Shown in pieces: positions 1 to 9,863 of a stretch of DNA of 64,000 bases. The position numbers and the translations under genes are program-made. Within the stretch, counting starts at the first letter, position 1. Every line of letters starts with the position of its first letter. The stretch covers positions 1 to 64,000 of the forward strand of contig NZ_JBMERD010000007.1 of the NCBI RefSeq assembly GCF_048820935.1, written 5' to 3'. This stretch comes from Algicoccus sp048820935. GTDB lineage: Bacteria; Pseudomonadota; Gammaproteobacteria; Burkholderiales; Burkholderiaceae_B. The notes beneath the pieces are model-generated. The model did not search any database. It was not told the DNA's origin and saw only the letters and a list, made by a program, of their open reading frames with translations.

Positions 1-1105
1 TGGGCGCACTCCTGACTGGTGCTGTGGGGAGCAACTTTAAAAACTGTTTTACCTTCTTTGTGCGCTTTGTAGCTAATGCAGACTTCGATTTGATGCCAGC
101 CGACGTTTAAGATCGCCTGATTTAAGCCTGCTTTTTGACTGGCATGATTCGGCAGATATTGACCGGCTTCATTTTGCTGAGGGGCTGGTCTGCGAGTCAT
201 GTTAGAAGTTTTTAAGTCCTCTAGCACAATCACTGTTTCTTTTCCGTCGACGATGGCTCTGCTCGTTTGATGCGCAAAGTCATTACGGATATTGGCTTTC
301 TTCGCATGAGACTTTGAGAGCTTAGACTTCGTTTCGTTTCTGTGGTTCGAGCTTTCGTTTGCCTAGAGAGCCTACGCTGTAGCCGCTTTATATATCGCTC
401 AGACTCGCTTAAGTTTTTCTTTTGCCCTTTACTGTAATCAAACGACTTTTCGCCGGCCTGGACAGGAATCGCAACACCTCGATCAATGCCGATGGTGTTT
501 TGCTCTAAATACTCGTCAGACTCATCACGTAGATCATTCAAATGCTGTTGATTGGTTTTTAAACCAGCCGCATCAAAGCCATCCTCATAGCAAAAGGAAA
601 TGCTGTAACGTCCTCTTTCTTTACGGATGTAGATGGATTTAGGGGTGTTGAAATTGGCGTGCTTTTTGAATGACAGGTAACCAATGTTATTGGTCTTTGA
701 GCCAATGAAAAGACGGATATTTCCGTCGGAGCAATGTTCAAAACGAAATAGCTCTCTTGTGAGGTGGATGCTACCCCTGTCTGATTTTGACTTTCTTTTG
801 GGCCTGCCGCACAAGCCTTTCATAAAATCGTAATAAGTATTGCACCAATTGGTCGCACTATTTCGAATGATTTGGCTAGGGCAGTCATAGAGCCAAGGCG
901 TGAGCTCTTTTGACTTGAAGTGGGCTGCCTTTTTATCAATTGGGGCGTAAGTCCCTATTGGATAATACTTGTTCGCAAAAGTACGGTGGTAGCGTTCCTC
1001 ATCCACTTTTGCATTCCAGATCAAACGCGCACAACCCATCCATTGGCTAAGCACTTTCTTTTGCTCAGGCGTTGGATGGGCGTGAAGTTTGATACCAACA
1101 AGCAT
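1..1105 (-). pseudogene. tnpB: IS200/IS605-family TnpB (OrfB), frameshifted and cut by the window edge
   Basis: The reading frame opens at 1105 and runs to a stop at 230. It has the OrfB N-terminal helix-turn-helix region and the first RuvC motif (GIDRGVAIPVQ). Near 320-340 the protein homology moves to another frame, which stays open to base 1 and carries the second RuvC acidic motif (VIVLEDLK) and the start of the zinc-ribbon (HSTSQECA). One indel therefore separates two halves of a single TnpB, an RNA-guided nuclease encoded by these transposons. No TnpA partner is visible, as in IS1341-type elements. The third catalytic acid and any guide-RNA end lie outside the window. Confidence 0.85.
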
Positions 1106-1150
1106 GATCCTCTTTCTCTAGCTGATTCATTCGAATAATTTTACTAAAAT

Positions 1151-1192
1151 GTTACACATTATTCAACCAACTCTTATACAAAAATGTGTAAC
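1151..1192. repeat. Perfect 10-bp inverted repeat upstream of tnpB
   Basis: GTTACACATT at 1151-1160 is the exact reverse complement of AATGTGTAAC at 1183-1192, with a 22-nt spacer. It lies 46 bp upstream of the tnpB start. IS200/IS605 elements use subterminal hairpins as transposase recognition sites, so this may be the left-end hairpin. It could also be an operator. Confidence 0.5.
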
Positions 1193-1559
1193 TAATAAAC
1201 AGTCAAATCAATCTCTTATAAGAATTAAATACATCTAGTCTTGATCATAAAACACAAATGAAAGATTTTCGCGAAAAAAATGTTAGAGTACCTTCAAGAA
1301 GTATTCATGAAAACTTGTGAGCAAAACGCCCCTCCTAGCGAAATGAAGTTAAAGGTGGCCAAAACCGCTAACAAATCAAAAACTGATGAGCTTGCTTGAC
1401 TCGCACATGAATGAACGAGGTTGCGCAAGCAATTCGCTCAAAAACACAATAAGCGATCACGGCTGTGTTAATTTTCTAGATTGATGATTGTGGGAACATC
1501 ACAAGATCTCAAAAACACCATCTAAACGCTTTTAATAGACATCACGAGAACAATTCCTT
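1193..1559. other. Intergenic stretch without a recognised gene
   Basis: This AT-rich stretch separates the TnpB relic from the polysaccharide operon. A 30-codon ATG frame starting near 1308 has no supporting evidence. The promoter of the operon at 1560 presumably lies here, but no strong -35/-10 pair stands out. Confidence 0.5.
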
Positions 1560-3548
1560 ATGTGCGGTTTAACCGGATTTTTGATAAAACCCGCTCAGTG
1601 GTCAGACCAATCACTGGGTCATCTCCACCAGATGGCGCAGACCATGTTTCGACGTGGCCCAGATGATCAGGGAATCTGGTTAGATCCAAATGCCGGCATC
1701 GCACTGGCGCATCGTCGTCTGGCGGTTCTAGACCTTTCTGACGCCGGCAAGCAACCCATGATCTCGAATAGCGGTCAGTATGTGCTTGCGCTTAATGGTG
1801 AGATTTATAACCATTTAGAACTGCGTCAAACGCTTGAATCTCTTCAAAACGGCAGCGCGATTGATCCACAATCCTGGCGCGGTCATTCAGACACAGAAAC
1901 CGTTTTGGCTGCATTTGATGTCTGGGGGATTGAAGCTACATTGCAAAAGCTGGTGGGTATGTTTGCCATGGTCATCTGGGATCGCCAGGCACAATCTCTA
2001 ACATTGACCCGCGATCGGCTCGGAGAAAAACCCCTCTATTACGGCTGGGTTGGCAATGCATTGGTTTTTGGCTCAGAACTCAAACCCATTAAAGCATTCC
2101 CCAGCTTTAACAACGAGCTTGAGCGGCAAGCCCTCACGCTTTACATGCGGCACAACTACATCCCTGCACCTTGGAGCATTTATCAAAACATCTGGAAATT
2201 AGCTCCCGGCTGCTTAGTCCAATTCGATCAACGCACAGCCTTGCAACCCTCTACAGGGCAAGGCAATGTGCTTCCCTACTGGTCTCTTAAAGACGTTGCA
2301 CAACGTGGCCTTTCCAAACCTTTCACTGGCACACAAGAAGACGCTGCTGATGAATTAGAGCGTTTGATTCGCCAAAGCTTACGGGGTCAGATGATCGCTG
2401 ATGTTCCACTGGGGGCTTTTTTGTCGGGTGGTTACGATTCTTCAACGGTCACCGCCTTGATGCAATCACTGTCTGAATCACCCGTTAAAACCTTTACGAT
2501 TGGTTTTGAGCAAGCCCAGTACAACGAAGCACAACATGCCAAAGCCGTGGCTCAACATCTTGGGACCGATCACACCGAATGGTATTTAACACCCCAAGAT
2601 GCACTGAACGTCATTCCTTCATTGCCCGAACTCTATGACGAACCTTTTGCAGATTCATCACAAATCCCGACACATTTGGTTTGCCAGCTCGCCAAACGAC
2701 ACGTGACCGTCGCGCTTTCAGGCGACGCGGGTGATGAGCTCTTTGGTGGATACAATCGTTATTTCTGGGCAAATGCTATCTGGAACAAACTCAATCGCTG
2801 GCCTAAAAGCGCACGTCATTTGCTCGCCAGCAGCCTAACAGGATTGGCACCCAACACTTGGGACAAACTCTTTGAAACATTTAAGTTTGCAACCCCAAAA
2901 CGGCTACGCTTTAACAATCCGGGTGATCGTCTACACAAAGCCTCATCCGTTTTACGTGCAACGCATCCTGAAGCGGTTTACCTCAAACTGATTTCACACT
3001 GGGATGACCCCGAGGCTTTGGTCATCCACGGTCAAGAGCCGCTGACACCGATCACAAATCCGCAAGATTGGTTAGATTGCCCAGATTTTGCACAACGTAT
3101 GATGTACTTGGATGCCTGCACCTATCTGCCCGATGACATCTTGGTGAAAGTTGATCGAGCTGCGATGGGTGTCAGTCTGGAAACCCGCACACCATTCCTG
3201 GATCACCGCATTGTTGAATTTGCTTGGCAACTGCCGCTCTCATACAAGATGCAAGGTTCAAGCGGTAAAAAAGTTCTACGCGATGTCCTGTATCGTCACG
3301 TACCCCAATCTCTGGTTGAACGACCCAAAATGGGATTCGGAGTCCCCATCGATACTTGGTTACGCGGACCGTTGAAAGAATGGGCGCAAGATCTCTTATC
3401 CAGTGACAAGCTACGCAGTGAGGGATACCTGAATCCAGAGCCAATCGAACAGAAATGGCGTGAGCATCTATCAGGGTCTAGGAACTGGGCTTATCATCTG
3501 TGGGATATTCTGATGTTTCAAGCTTGGCTGGACACACAACGTGCCTAA
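1560..3548 (+). CDS. asnB: AsnB-type glutamine-dependent amidotransferase in a polysaccharide operon
   Basis: The protein has 662 residues. Cys2 directly after the initiator Met is the class II glutaminase nucleophile, and the N-terminal half is a glutamine amidotransferase domain. The synthetase domain has the ATP-pyrophosphatase loop LSGGYDSS near residue 290. The family moves ammonia from glutamine to an adenylylated carboxylate, classically aspartate. The gene overlaps the next glycosyltransferase by 8 nt, and that gene overlaps an epimerase, so it belongs to a surface-polysaccharide operon. In such loci WbpS-like relatives are thought to amidate uronic-acid sugars, so the sugar substrate is an inference. 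The start is fixed by the need for Cys2. Confidence 0.9.
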   Translation: MCGLTGFLIKPAQWSDQSLGHLHQMAQTMFRRGPDDQGIWLDPNAGIALAHRRLAVLDLSDAGKQPMISNSGQYVLALNGEIYNHLELRQTLESLQNGSAIDPQSWRGHSDTETVLAAFDVWGIEATLQKLVGMFAMVIWDRQAQSLTLTRDRLGEKPLYYGWVGNALVFGSELKPIKAFPSFNNELERQALTLYMRHNYIPAPWSIYQNIWKLAPGCLVQFDQRTALQPSTGQGNVLPYWSLKDVAQRGLSKPFTGTQEDAADELERLIRQSLRGQMIADVPLGAFLSGGYDSSTVTALMQSLSESPVKTFTIGFEQAQYNEAQHAKAVAQHLGTDHTEWYLTPQDALNVIPSLPELYDEPFADSSQIPTHLVCQLAKRHVTVALSGDAGDELFGGYNRYFWANAIWNKLNRWPKSARHLLASSLTGLAPNTWDKLFETFKFATPKRLRFNNPGDRLHKASSVLRATHPEAVYLKLISHWDDPEALVIHGQEPLTPITNPQDWLDCPDFAQRMMYLDACTYLPDDILVKVDRAAMGVSLETRTPFLDHRIVEFAWQLPLSYKMQGSSGKKVLRDVLYRHVPQSLVERPKMGFGVPIDTWLRGPLKEWAQDLLSSDKLRSEGYLNPEPIEQKWREHLSGSRNWAYHLWDILMFQAWLDTQRA

Positions 3549-4650
3549 ACTTTTATTTCTGGTAACCGAAGACTGGTATTTTGTTTCGCACCGTCTGGCT
3601 TTGGCCAAACAGGCTCAAGCCGAAGGTTATGACGTGGTGATTGCCACTCGGATGCGTGATGCTGTTCAACCCATGACTGAACTGGGTTTACGTGTTGTTT
3701 CACTAGAGCTTTCAAGACGAGGCACGCATCCGCTGACTTTATGGCGAGAGATACTCAAAGTCAGAAAGCTCTACCAAACTGAAAAACCTGACATCGTTCA
3801 TCACGTGGCACTCAAACCCGTGATTATTGGTGGACTTGCCGCTAGAAGCCTCAAGTTACGCCATGTCGTTTCAGCTATCGCCGGCATGGGCTTTTTATTC
3901 ACCGAGTCACAACGCGCACAAACCACACGCAAAACACTGGAATGGATACTTCCTAAGGCCATTGGCCAAGGTATCGCCATCGTACAAAACACCGATGACC
4001 AAAATGGCTTAAAACGCATGGCGGTCAATCCAGACAAGATACACCTCATCGCAGGTGCAGGTGTCGATATCAATCATTTTACTGTTTTACCAGAGCCCGA
4101 AGGAACACCCATTGTCATGCTGGCTTCTCGACTTTTGTGGGACAAGGGGATTGCCGAGTTTGTCGAGGCGAGTCGTCTTGCTAAAGCCAGTGGTCTAAAT
4201 GCCCGTTTCGTACTCGTCGGCACCCCAGACCCAGATAATCCAGCCGGTGTTGACCAAGATTCCCTAACGCAATGGATAGATAACAAAGACATTGAATGGT
4301 GGGGACACCGACGTGATATGGCAGCTACGCTATCCCAAGCAACCATCGTTTGCTTACCGTCTTACCGAGAAGGTATGCCAAAAGTTCTACTAGAAGCCAT
4401 GTCGTGTGGGCGCGCTTGCATCACCACCGATGTGCCCGGTTGCCGAGAAGCGGTCACTCACGAAGACAATGGACTGCTTGTACCCGCTAAAGACTCAAAA
4501 GCACTAGCACAAGCGATCACGCAACTATTGAGTAATCCGAATCTTCGCCAGCAAATGGCAAAGCGAGGTCGTGAACGCGCAGAAAACGAATTTAGCCAAG
4601 ACAGGGTCAATCGCCAGACCATCGACTTGTATAAGGAACTTCTTCAATGA
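3541..4650 (+). CDS. GT4-type glycosyltransferase
   Basis: The protein has 369 residues and starts with GTG inside the end of the upstream amidotransferase gene. It has two Rossmann-like lobes of the GT-B fold. The N-terminus (LLFLVTEDWYFVSHRLALA) matches polysaccharide glycosyltransferases of the WcaI/WbpT kind. The C-terminal half has the nucleotide-sugar signature EGMPKVLLEAMSCG near residue 277, with a conserved E-x7-E spacing. It would act at the inner face of the cytoplasmic membrane on a lipid-linked glycan. Donor and acceptor cannot be read from the sequence. Its stop overlaps the next start as ATGA, so translation is probably coupled. Confidence 0.88.
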   Translation: MPKLLFLVTEDWYFVSHRLALAKQAQAEGYDVVIATRMRDAVQPMTELGLRVVSLELSRRGTHPLTLWREILKVRKLYQTEKPDIVHHVALKPVIIGGLAARSLKLRHVVSAIAGMGFLFTESQRAQTTRKTLEWILPKAIGQGIAIVQNTDDQNGLKRMAVNPDKIHLIAGAGVDINHFTVLPEPEGTPIVMLASRLLWDKGIAEFVEASRLAKASGLNARFVLVGTPDPDNPAGVDQDSLTQWIDNKDIEWWGHRRDMAATLSQATIVCLPSYREGMPKVLLEAMSCGRACITTDVPGCREAVTHEDNGLLVPAKDSKALAQAITQLLSNPNLRQQMAKRGRERAENEFSQDRVNRQTIDLYKELLQ

Positions 4651-5606
4651 AGATACTTGTTACCGGTGCAACCGGGTTTGTTGGAAGTCGTTTGTGTGAA
4701 ACACTGGTTGCCAGCCAACATGACGTGGTTGCTGCCGTTCGTAAGCACTCCGATCATTTACTGAAAGGTATTGCACGTCAAGTAGAAGTGGGGGATCTGA
4801 GTATTCACACTGACTGGTCAGATGCGCTCACAGATGTCGATGTCGTGATCCATTGTGCCGCACGAGCACATGTTCTTAATGAAACCGATATAAACCCATT
4901 ACCGCTGTATCTTGAAGCTAACCGAGATGGTGCGATTGCACTAGGCAGACAAGCCGTCAAAGCAGGTGTGCGCCGCCTGATCTTCATCAGCTCCATTAAA
5001 GTCCACGGTGAAGAAACCCAGCTTGGACACCCATGGACCGCCGAAAGCCCCCGAAACACACGCGATCCGTATGGTTTGTCTAAAGCACTGGGTGAAGAAG
5101 GACTCGAAAAGATTGCGCAACAATCTGGATTGGAGTTAGTGATTATTCGTCCACCCTTGGTCTATGGACCTGGTGTGAAAGCGAATTTTGCGAACCTGCT
5201 GAGCTGGGTCCAACGCGGTCGTCTTTTACCTTTAGGCGCCATTAAGAACAATCGACGTAGTTTTGTGGCACTGGATAACTTGATTGACCTGATCGAACAC
5301 TGTCTAACAGCCCCTGAAGCCGCCAATCAATCGTTTCTCGTCAGTGACGGTGAAGATCTTTCGACGACTGAGTTTGTTTTGCGTATGGGGCAGGCACTGA
5401 ATTGTCGGCCACGTTTAATCCCTATCCCTGCTTGGGTCTTCAAACTCGCTACAACACTCCTGAACAAACCCGGCCTCTATCAACGCTTGTGTGGTTCTTT
5501 ACAACTCGACATTAGTCACACACGTCAAGCTCTTAACTGGTCTGCCCCCATCAGTGTTGACGAGGGTCTCAAACGTACGGTGAGTCATAAGGGCGATCAC
5601 GCTTAA
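4647..5606 (+). CDS. NAD-dependent epimerase/dehydratase, extended SDR family
   Basis: The protein has 319 residues. TGATGFVG at residues 7-14 is the NAD-binding glycine motif, and YGLSK near residue 140 is the catalytic YxxxK pair. Members act on nucleotide sugars as 4-epimerases, dehydratases or reductases. It is the last gene of the three-gene polysaccharide operon and overlaps the glycosyltransferase by four bases. Similar proteins in O-antigen loci include WbpV-type UDP-N-acetylglucosamine 4-epimerases. The exact substrate is not determined. Confidence 0.85.
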   Translation: MKILVTGATGFVGSRLCETLVASQHDVVAAVRKHSDHLLKGIARQVEVGDLSIHTDWSDALTDVDVVIHCAARAHVLNETDINPLPLYLEANRDGAIALGRQAVKAGVRRLIFISSIKVHGEETQLGHPWTAESPRNTRDPYGLSKALGEEGLEKIAQQSGLELVIIRPPLVYGPGVKANFANLLSWVQRGRLLPLGAIKNNRRSFVALDNLIDLIEHCLTAPEAANQSFLVSDGEDLSTTEFVLRMGQALNCRPRLIPIPAWVFKLATTLLNKPGLYQRLCGSLQLDISHTRQALNWSAPISVDEGLKRTVSHKGDHA

Positions 5607-5630
5607 AGGTAAAGGGACTTCAAGAGTCAG

Positions 5631-6272
5631 TCAGACTGGCAAAACGTCTTTACGATCGACAACACCGTAGTAGCGCCAAAACATCAATGCACAGACGGTT
5701 CGCCACGGCGCCCACTGCTCAACAATCGGTTTAAGTGCTGCGGGACTACTATCCTTCAGAGCAAACGCATGTGCAACCGCTTTACGTAAAGCCAGATCAC
5801 CCACAGGAAACACATCTGGGTGTCCCGCACAAAACATCAGATAAATTTCTGCTGTCCATGGACCAATGCCTTTGTACTGCGTCAAAGTGGACATGGCCTG
5901 CTCAATTGGCAAAGTATTCACATGCTGCAGGTCCAGTTCACCATCGACGATCGCTTGAGCAACGCCCTGAAGCGTCATGAGTTTGCTGCGCGACAAACCG
6001 ACACCTTCTAATGCCGTATCCCATGTTTCCAGATAAGCTTGAGGATCACGAGACGTATCGCCTCTTTCTTGAAATCGCGTCCAGATCGCACGTGCACTTG
6101 CCACAGACAACTGCTGTCCACACACCACGCGAGCCAGCCCCTCAAAACCCGGTGGATGTATACGAGGCTCCAGCGGTCCAGCAATACGACTCACAGCGAC
6201 CAACCGAGGATCTTGACGCAAGACTTGAGCCAAATGCTCATCCACCACTTGCTGATCATGAATATTCGACAT
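5631..6272 (-). CDS. DNA-3-methyladenine glycosylase II, AlkA-like
   Basis: The protein has 213 residues and contains the helix-hairpin-helix-GPD fold. YKGIGPWTAEIYLMF is the hairpin plus Gly/Pro-rich loop, and the Asp in VGDLALRKAV near residue 159 is the expected catalytic aspartate. It would excise alkylated purines in base-excision repair. ATG 6272 was chosen over an in-frame ATG 12 bp upstream because GGAG lies six bases before it. It lacks the N-terminal domain of E. coli AlkA and is close to the short bacterial type. It converges on the polysaccharide operon. Confidence 0.88.
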   Translation of the reverse strand: MSNIHDQQVVDEHLAQVLRQDPRLVAVSRIAGPLEPRIHPPGFEGLARVVCGQQLSVASARAIWTRFQERGDTSRDPQAYLETWDTALEGVGLSRSKLMTLQGVAQAIVDGELDLQHVNTLPIEQAMSTLTQYKGIGPWTAEIYLMFCAGHPDVFPVGDLALRKAVAHAFALKDSSPAALKPIVEQWAPWRTVCALMFWRYYGVVDRKDVLPV

Positions 6273-6389
6273 CAGGAACTCCATTTCGGCGCATCGATTG
6301 ATTCAACCCAATCATCGGCATGTCATAACGTCACATCTCTCTTTAGAGTTCATTGTGCATGAAGGAATCACTGCACACCCGCATCATCC

Positions 6390-7295
6390 TCACTGATAGT
6401 GCGCAATTTCATGCTTGAGGTGCGTCATTAAAAAATCCACCACAGCTCGTGTCGCCGTACCCGGATATGGGTTGGGCGCAGTCAGCACGTAGATCTCACA
6501 TTCAGCACGCTCTACGGTGAATTCCTCCAATATGTGCACTAAACGTTTCTGACGAATCAAATGAGTGGCGTAATACGAAGGCAACAAGACAACACCTGCA
6601 CCCTGGCAGGCTGCTTGTGCCAGATACACAAAAGATTCAGATTCAATTTTGATGCGAGCCTTCACTGATCGTTTAGACACTGCGTCTGTGAACGTGAGCG
6701 TCGTGGTCGTGCGACCTTGGGGAGGCATTAAAAAATCATGTTGTTCAAGATCTTCAGGTGTTTTGATCTCACTGTGCTGCTGCAGATACGATTCAGATGC
6801 GCATAAGTACCAACCAACTGTAGCCACGTGTCTTGCTACATAGTCTTGGGGCACCACATCAACCACTTTCACAGCCACGTCAACTTGCGATGTAATCAGG
6901 TCGCTCACTCGATTTGATAAAGAGATTCCTACAGAGATGCCTTCGTACTGCTGGGCAAACTCTGTCAGCATCCGACACAACAACAGGTCACCCAATGCAG
7001 TGGGCACACTGACGCGCACATGACCTTTTGGTTGTGCACCCAGACTTTGCACCAACTGTCTGCCCATCTCGATTTCTTGTAGAGCCCGCACGGCGTGCTG
7101 ATGCAGCAAATGCCCTTGTTGCGTGAGCTCCATCTGGCGCGTCGTGCGTCGAATCAATTGCGCACCCATTTCATGCTCTAAGCGTTTTAAAAGACGACTG
7201 ACTTGCGAGCGATTCATACCGAGGTGGACGGATGCACCAGTGAATGAACCATGATCCACGATGGCCACAAACACCCGCATAAGACTCAGATCCAT
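6390..7295 (-). CDS. LysR-family transcriptional regulator
   Basis: The protein has 301 residues. The first 60 residues form the LysR winged helix (MDLSLMRVFVAIVDHGSFT), followed by a periplasmic-binding-like effector domain. It is divergent from the SDR/acyl-CoA ligase/Bug gene set that starts at 7415, with a 119-bp gap. LysR proteins usually control the divergent neighbour, so it probably regulates that set in response to an organic acid or CoA ester. The effector is unknown. Confidence 0.9.
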   Translation of the reverse strand: MDLSLMRVFVAIVDHGSFTGASVHLGMNRSQVSRLLKRLEHEMGAQLIRRTTRQMELTQQGHLLHQHAVRALQEIEMGRQLVQSLGAQPKGHVRVSVPTALGDLLLCRMLTEFAQQYEGISVGISLSNRVSDLITSQVDVAVKVVDVVPQDYVARHVATVGWYLCASESYLQQHSEIKTPEDLEQHDFLMPPQGRTTTTLTFTDAVSKRSVKARIKIESESFVYLAQAACQGAGVVLLPSYYATHLIRQKRLVHILEEFTVERAECEIYVLTAPNPYPGTATRAVVDFLMTHLKHEIAHYQ

Positions 7296-7414
7296 ACGTA
7301 TTTCTCTCTAGTCAATTGTTGCGTATTCGTTAACAGTCCTGTTTATTTGCAGTCATTGTGGCACGTAATGCACACCGATATACTGAGTTAAACAACTAAA
7401 GCTGGAGAGAGACC

Positions 7415-8305
7415 ATGGAAACAGTTTTCAAGAATGATCTTTTTAAAGGACAACGCATCCTGATCACGGGCGGTGGTACAGGGCTGGGATTTCAGATGGC
7501 CCAGACACTTGCGGCTCTAGGTGCTGAACTGCACTTATGCGGACGTCGCCCTGAAGTCGTCAAAGAAGCCGCCGAGCAATTACAAGAAACGTACGGCACC
7601 CCTGCCTTTTCTCATGCGCTCGACATTCGGAATTACGATGCGATTGATGAGATGATGTCCAAGATCTGGGAAGATCACGGCCCACTCAACGGCCTGGTCA
7701 ACAACGCAGCAGGTAACTTCATCAGTCGCTCGCACACGCTTTCACCTAACGGTTTTAACGCCATTTCAGACATTGTCTTACGCGGCACGTTTTACATCAC
7801 GCAAGCTGCTGGCAAACGATGGATTGAACACAACCTTCCCGGATCGATTGTATCGATCGTCGTGACCTGGGTTTGGACAGGTTCACCATTTGTTGTGCCT
7901 TCTGCCATGTCCAAAGCCGGGGTCGATGCCATGACCAAATCACTGGCTGTGGAATGGGGTGGTCATAACATCCGCCTCAATGCGATTGCTCCAGGCGTCA
8001 TACCCACCGAAGGCGCTAGTCGCAGATTGCGTCCTAAAAACACACAGTCAACCGGCATGATTGCTCGCAACCCCATGAAGACGTTGGGTACGGGACAAGA
8101 CATCGGTGAACTTGCTGCTTTCTTACTAGGTACCGGCAGTCGCTGGATCAATGGTCAAACCATTGCACTTGATGGGGGTGATTGGTTGGCTAATGGGGCT
8201 TATTTCACTGAATACCTCGACTGGACAGAAGAGGACTGGCAAACCGCCCGCCAAGCCATCGATGCTCAAAACAAAGCTGACCGCCAAGGTCGAGCTGATC
8301 AGTAA
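7415..8305 (+). CDS. SDR oxidoreductase, 2,4-dienoyl-CoA reductase-like
   Basis: The protein has 296 residues. TGGGTGLG at residues 18-25 binds the nucleotide, and NNAAGN near residue 96 is the structural motif of the classical SDR fold. The usual YxxxK position reads SAMSK, so the Tyr is replaced by Ser. This substitution is characteristic of the 2,4-dienoyl-CoA reductase branch, where another Tyr takes part. A ribosome site GGAGAGAG precedes the ATG. The acyl-CoA ligase gene follows after 14 bp, so the pair probably activates and reduces an unsaturated or cyclic acid. Confidence 0.85.
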   Translation: METVFKNDLFKGQRILITGGGTGLGFQMAQTLAALGAELHLCGRRPEVVKEAAEQLQETYGTPAFSHALDIRNYDAIDEMMSKIWEDHGPLNGLVNNAAGNFISRSHTLSPNGFNAISDIVLRGTFYITQAAGKRWIEHNLPGSIVSIVVTWVWTGSPFVVPSAMSKAGVDAMTKSLAVEWGGHNIRLNAIAPGVIPTEGASRRLRPKNTQSTGMIARNPMKTLGTGQDIGELAAFLLGTGSRWINGQTIALDGGDWLANGAYFTEYLDWTEEDWQTARQAIDAQNKADRQGRADQ

Positions 8306-8319
8306 CAGGATCATTCATC

Positions 8320-9834
8320 ATGAATACATCCGTCACTCGTCAAATTACCGTCGACCGCACAACCATTGATCGAACTGCCATTGAATCTCGCAGCCTACAA
8401 GTGGCCAGTGCCTTACATGCACTCGGAATACAAGAGGGCGACTCAGTTGCGGTCTATCTGCATAATCAACAAGCTTATCTAGAAATCATCCTTGCTTGTC
8501 GCCGACTCGGCGTGTATTACACACCCGTCAATTGGCATTTCACAGCACCTGAAGTGCAATACATTCTTCAAGACAGTGGCGCAAAGGCTCTGTTCACGCA
8601 AAGCACGTTGCTTGAAGCGGCGTTAGCGGCCAGAACAGACGCACTCCCCACGATTTGCACAGACTGTGAGGGTGATGACTCAGATACCGACGTCATCCAT
8701 TATGAAAGCTGGATTGGTCAGTTTGCGCCTTATGAAGGCCCGACTGTTTCACCACGCGGGCACATGGCCTATACGTCCGGCACAACAGGTCGCCCCAAAG
8801 GTGTGGTGCGCGCACCCGCACCATTAGACCGACTTGCCGAACATCAAAAAAACCTCAACCACGTCATCGAACTGGCCTATGGATTGCGACCAGGCTGCCG
8901 GGCACTCTTACCCGCACCGATTTATCACAGCGCACCCAGCTTGTTTTGTCAGGTGAGTTTGCAGCTTTGCGAACACTTCACAGTGACGTCTCGTTTTGAT
9001 GCGGAAGATGTTCTGCGCATCATTGAACGAGATCGCATTGAAGTCGTTTACATGGTTCCGATCATGTATGTCCGATTACTACGCCTTGATCCTGAGATTC
9101 GGAATCGTTACGACTTATCTTCACTGCGATTTATCGCTTCAACTGGTGCACCTTGCCCAGCCGATATCAAACAAGCCATGATCGACTGGCTGGGACCGGT
9201 CTTGAACGAAACCTACGCTTCGAGCGAGGCAGGCCTGGTGACACTGGCCACCTCACATGATGCAAAACTTAAACCCGGTACGGCAGGCAAACCCCTGCCA
9301 GGGGCGACAGTACGCATTCTGGATGAAGAGGGCAATGAATGTGCACCCAACCAAACGGGGCTCATTTACATCCGCAATACAACCTACACCGACTTTACGT
9401 ACCGTCATCAGCCCGAAGCCCGCAAACGCATCGAAAAAGATGGACTGATCACGTTGGGTGACATTGGTTATCTGGATGACGACGGGTATCTGTTTGTCTG
9501 CGATCGAGAAACCGACATGGTGCTCTCAGGCGGCGTCAATATCTATCCCGCTGAAATTGAACACGCCATGGCGAGCTATCCGGGGATTGCTGACAGTGCA
9601 GTGATTGGTGTACCCGACCCAGAGTTTGGACAAAGACTTATCGGTGTGCTCTTGCCAGAAGTGGGCACCACAATCGATCCAGACCACCTCTCGCACTGGC
9701 TCTCGGAACGACTGGCACGCTTCAAGATCCCCAAAACATTTGTGATGACTGATCAATTGCCTCGCGATGCAAACGGCAAGCTGTCCCGGCACCGTTTGCG
9801 TGCACAACTCAGTCAATCAACCCCTCAAACCTAA
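8320..9834 (+). CDS. AMP-dependent acyl-CoA synthetase
   Basis: The protein has 504 residues. YTSGTTGRPKGV near residue 150 is the AMP-binding P-loop, ETYASSEAG is the A5-type motif, GDIGYLDDDGYLFVCDR is the adenylate-binding aspartate region, and the C-terminal PRDANGKLSR contains the catalytic lysine. It forms a CoA thioester from a carboxylate through an acyl-adenylate. It sits between the SDR reductase and a Bug solute-binding protein, which suggests uptake, activation and reduction of one organic acid. The substrate is not evident; relatives include crotonobetaine and medium-chain acid ligases. Confidence 0.9.
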   Translation: MNTSVTRQITVDRTTIDRTAIESRSLQVASALHALGIQEGDSVAVYLHNQQAYLEIILACRRLGVYYTPVNWHFTAPEVQYILQDSGAKALFTQSTLLEAALAARTDALPTICTDCEGDDSDTDVIHYESWIGQFAPYEGPTVSPRGHMAYTSGTTGRPKGVVRAPAPLDRLAEHQKNLNHVIELAYGLRPGCRALLPAPIYHSAPSLFCQVSLQLCEHFTVTSRFDAEDVLRIIERDRIEVVYMVPIMYVRLLRLDPEIRNRYDLSSLRFIASTGAPCPADIKQAMIDWLGPVLNETYASSEAGLVTLATSHDAKLKPGTAGKPLPGATVRILDEEGNECAPNQTGLIYIRNTTYTDFTYRHQPEARKRIEKDGLITLGDIGYLDDDGYLFVCDRETDMVLSGGVNIYPAEIEHAMASYPGIADSAVIGVPDPEFGQRLIGVLLPEVGTTIDPDHLSHWLSERLARFKIPKTFVMTDQLPRDANGKLSRHRLRAQLSQSTPQT

Positions 9835-9863
9835 CCAGCAAATTCAATCAAGAGGAGACAATC

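Noticed and set aside
9767..9863. Start of the Bug gene at ATG 9767
   Set aside because: This would place about 50 unrelated residues before the signal peptide and overlap the acyl-CoA ligase; it has no ribosome site.
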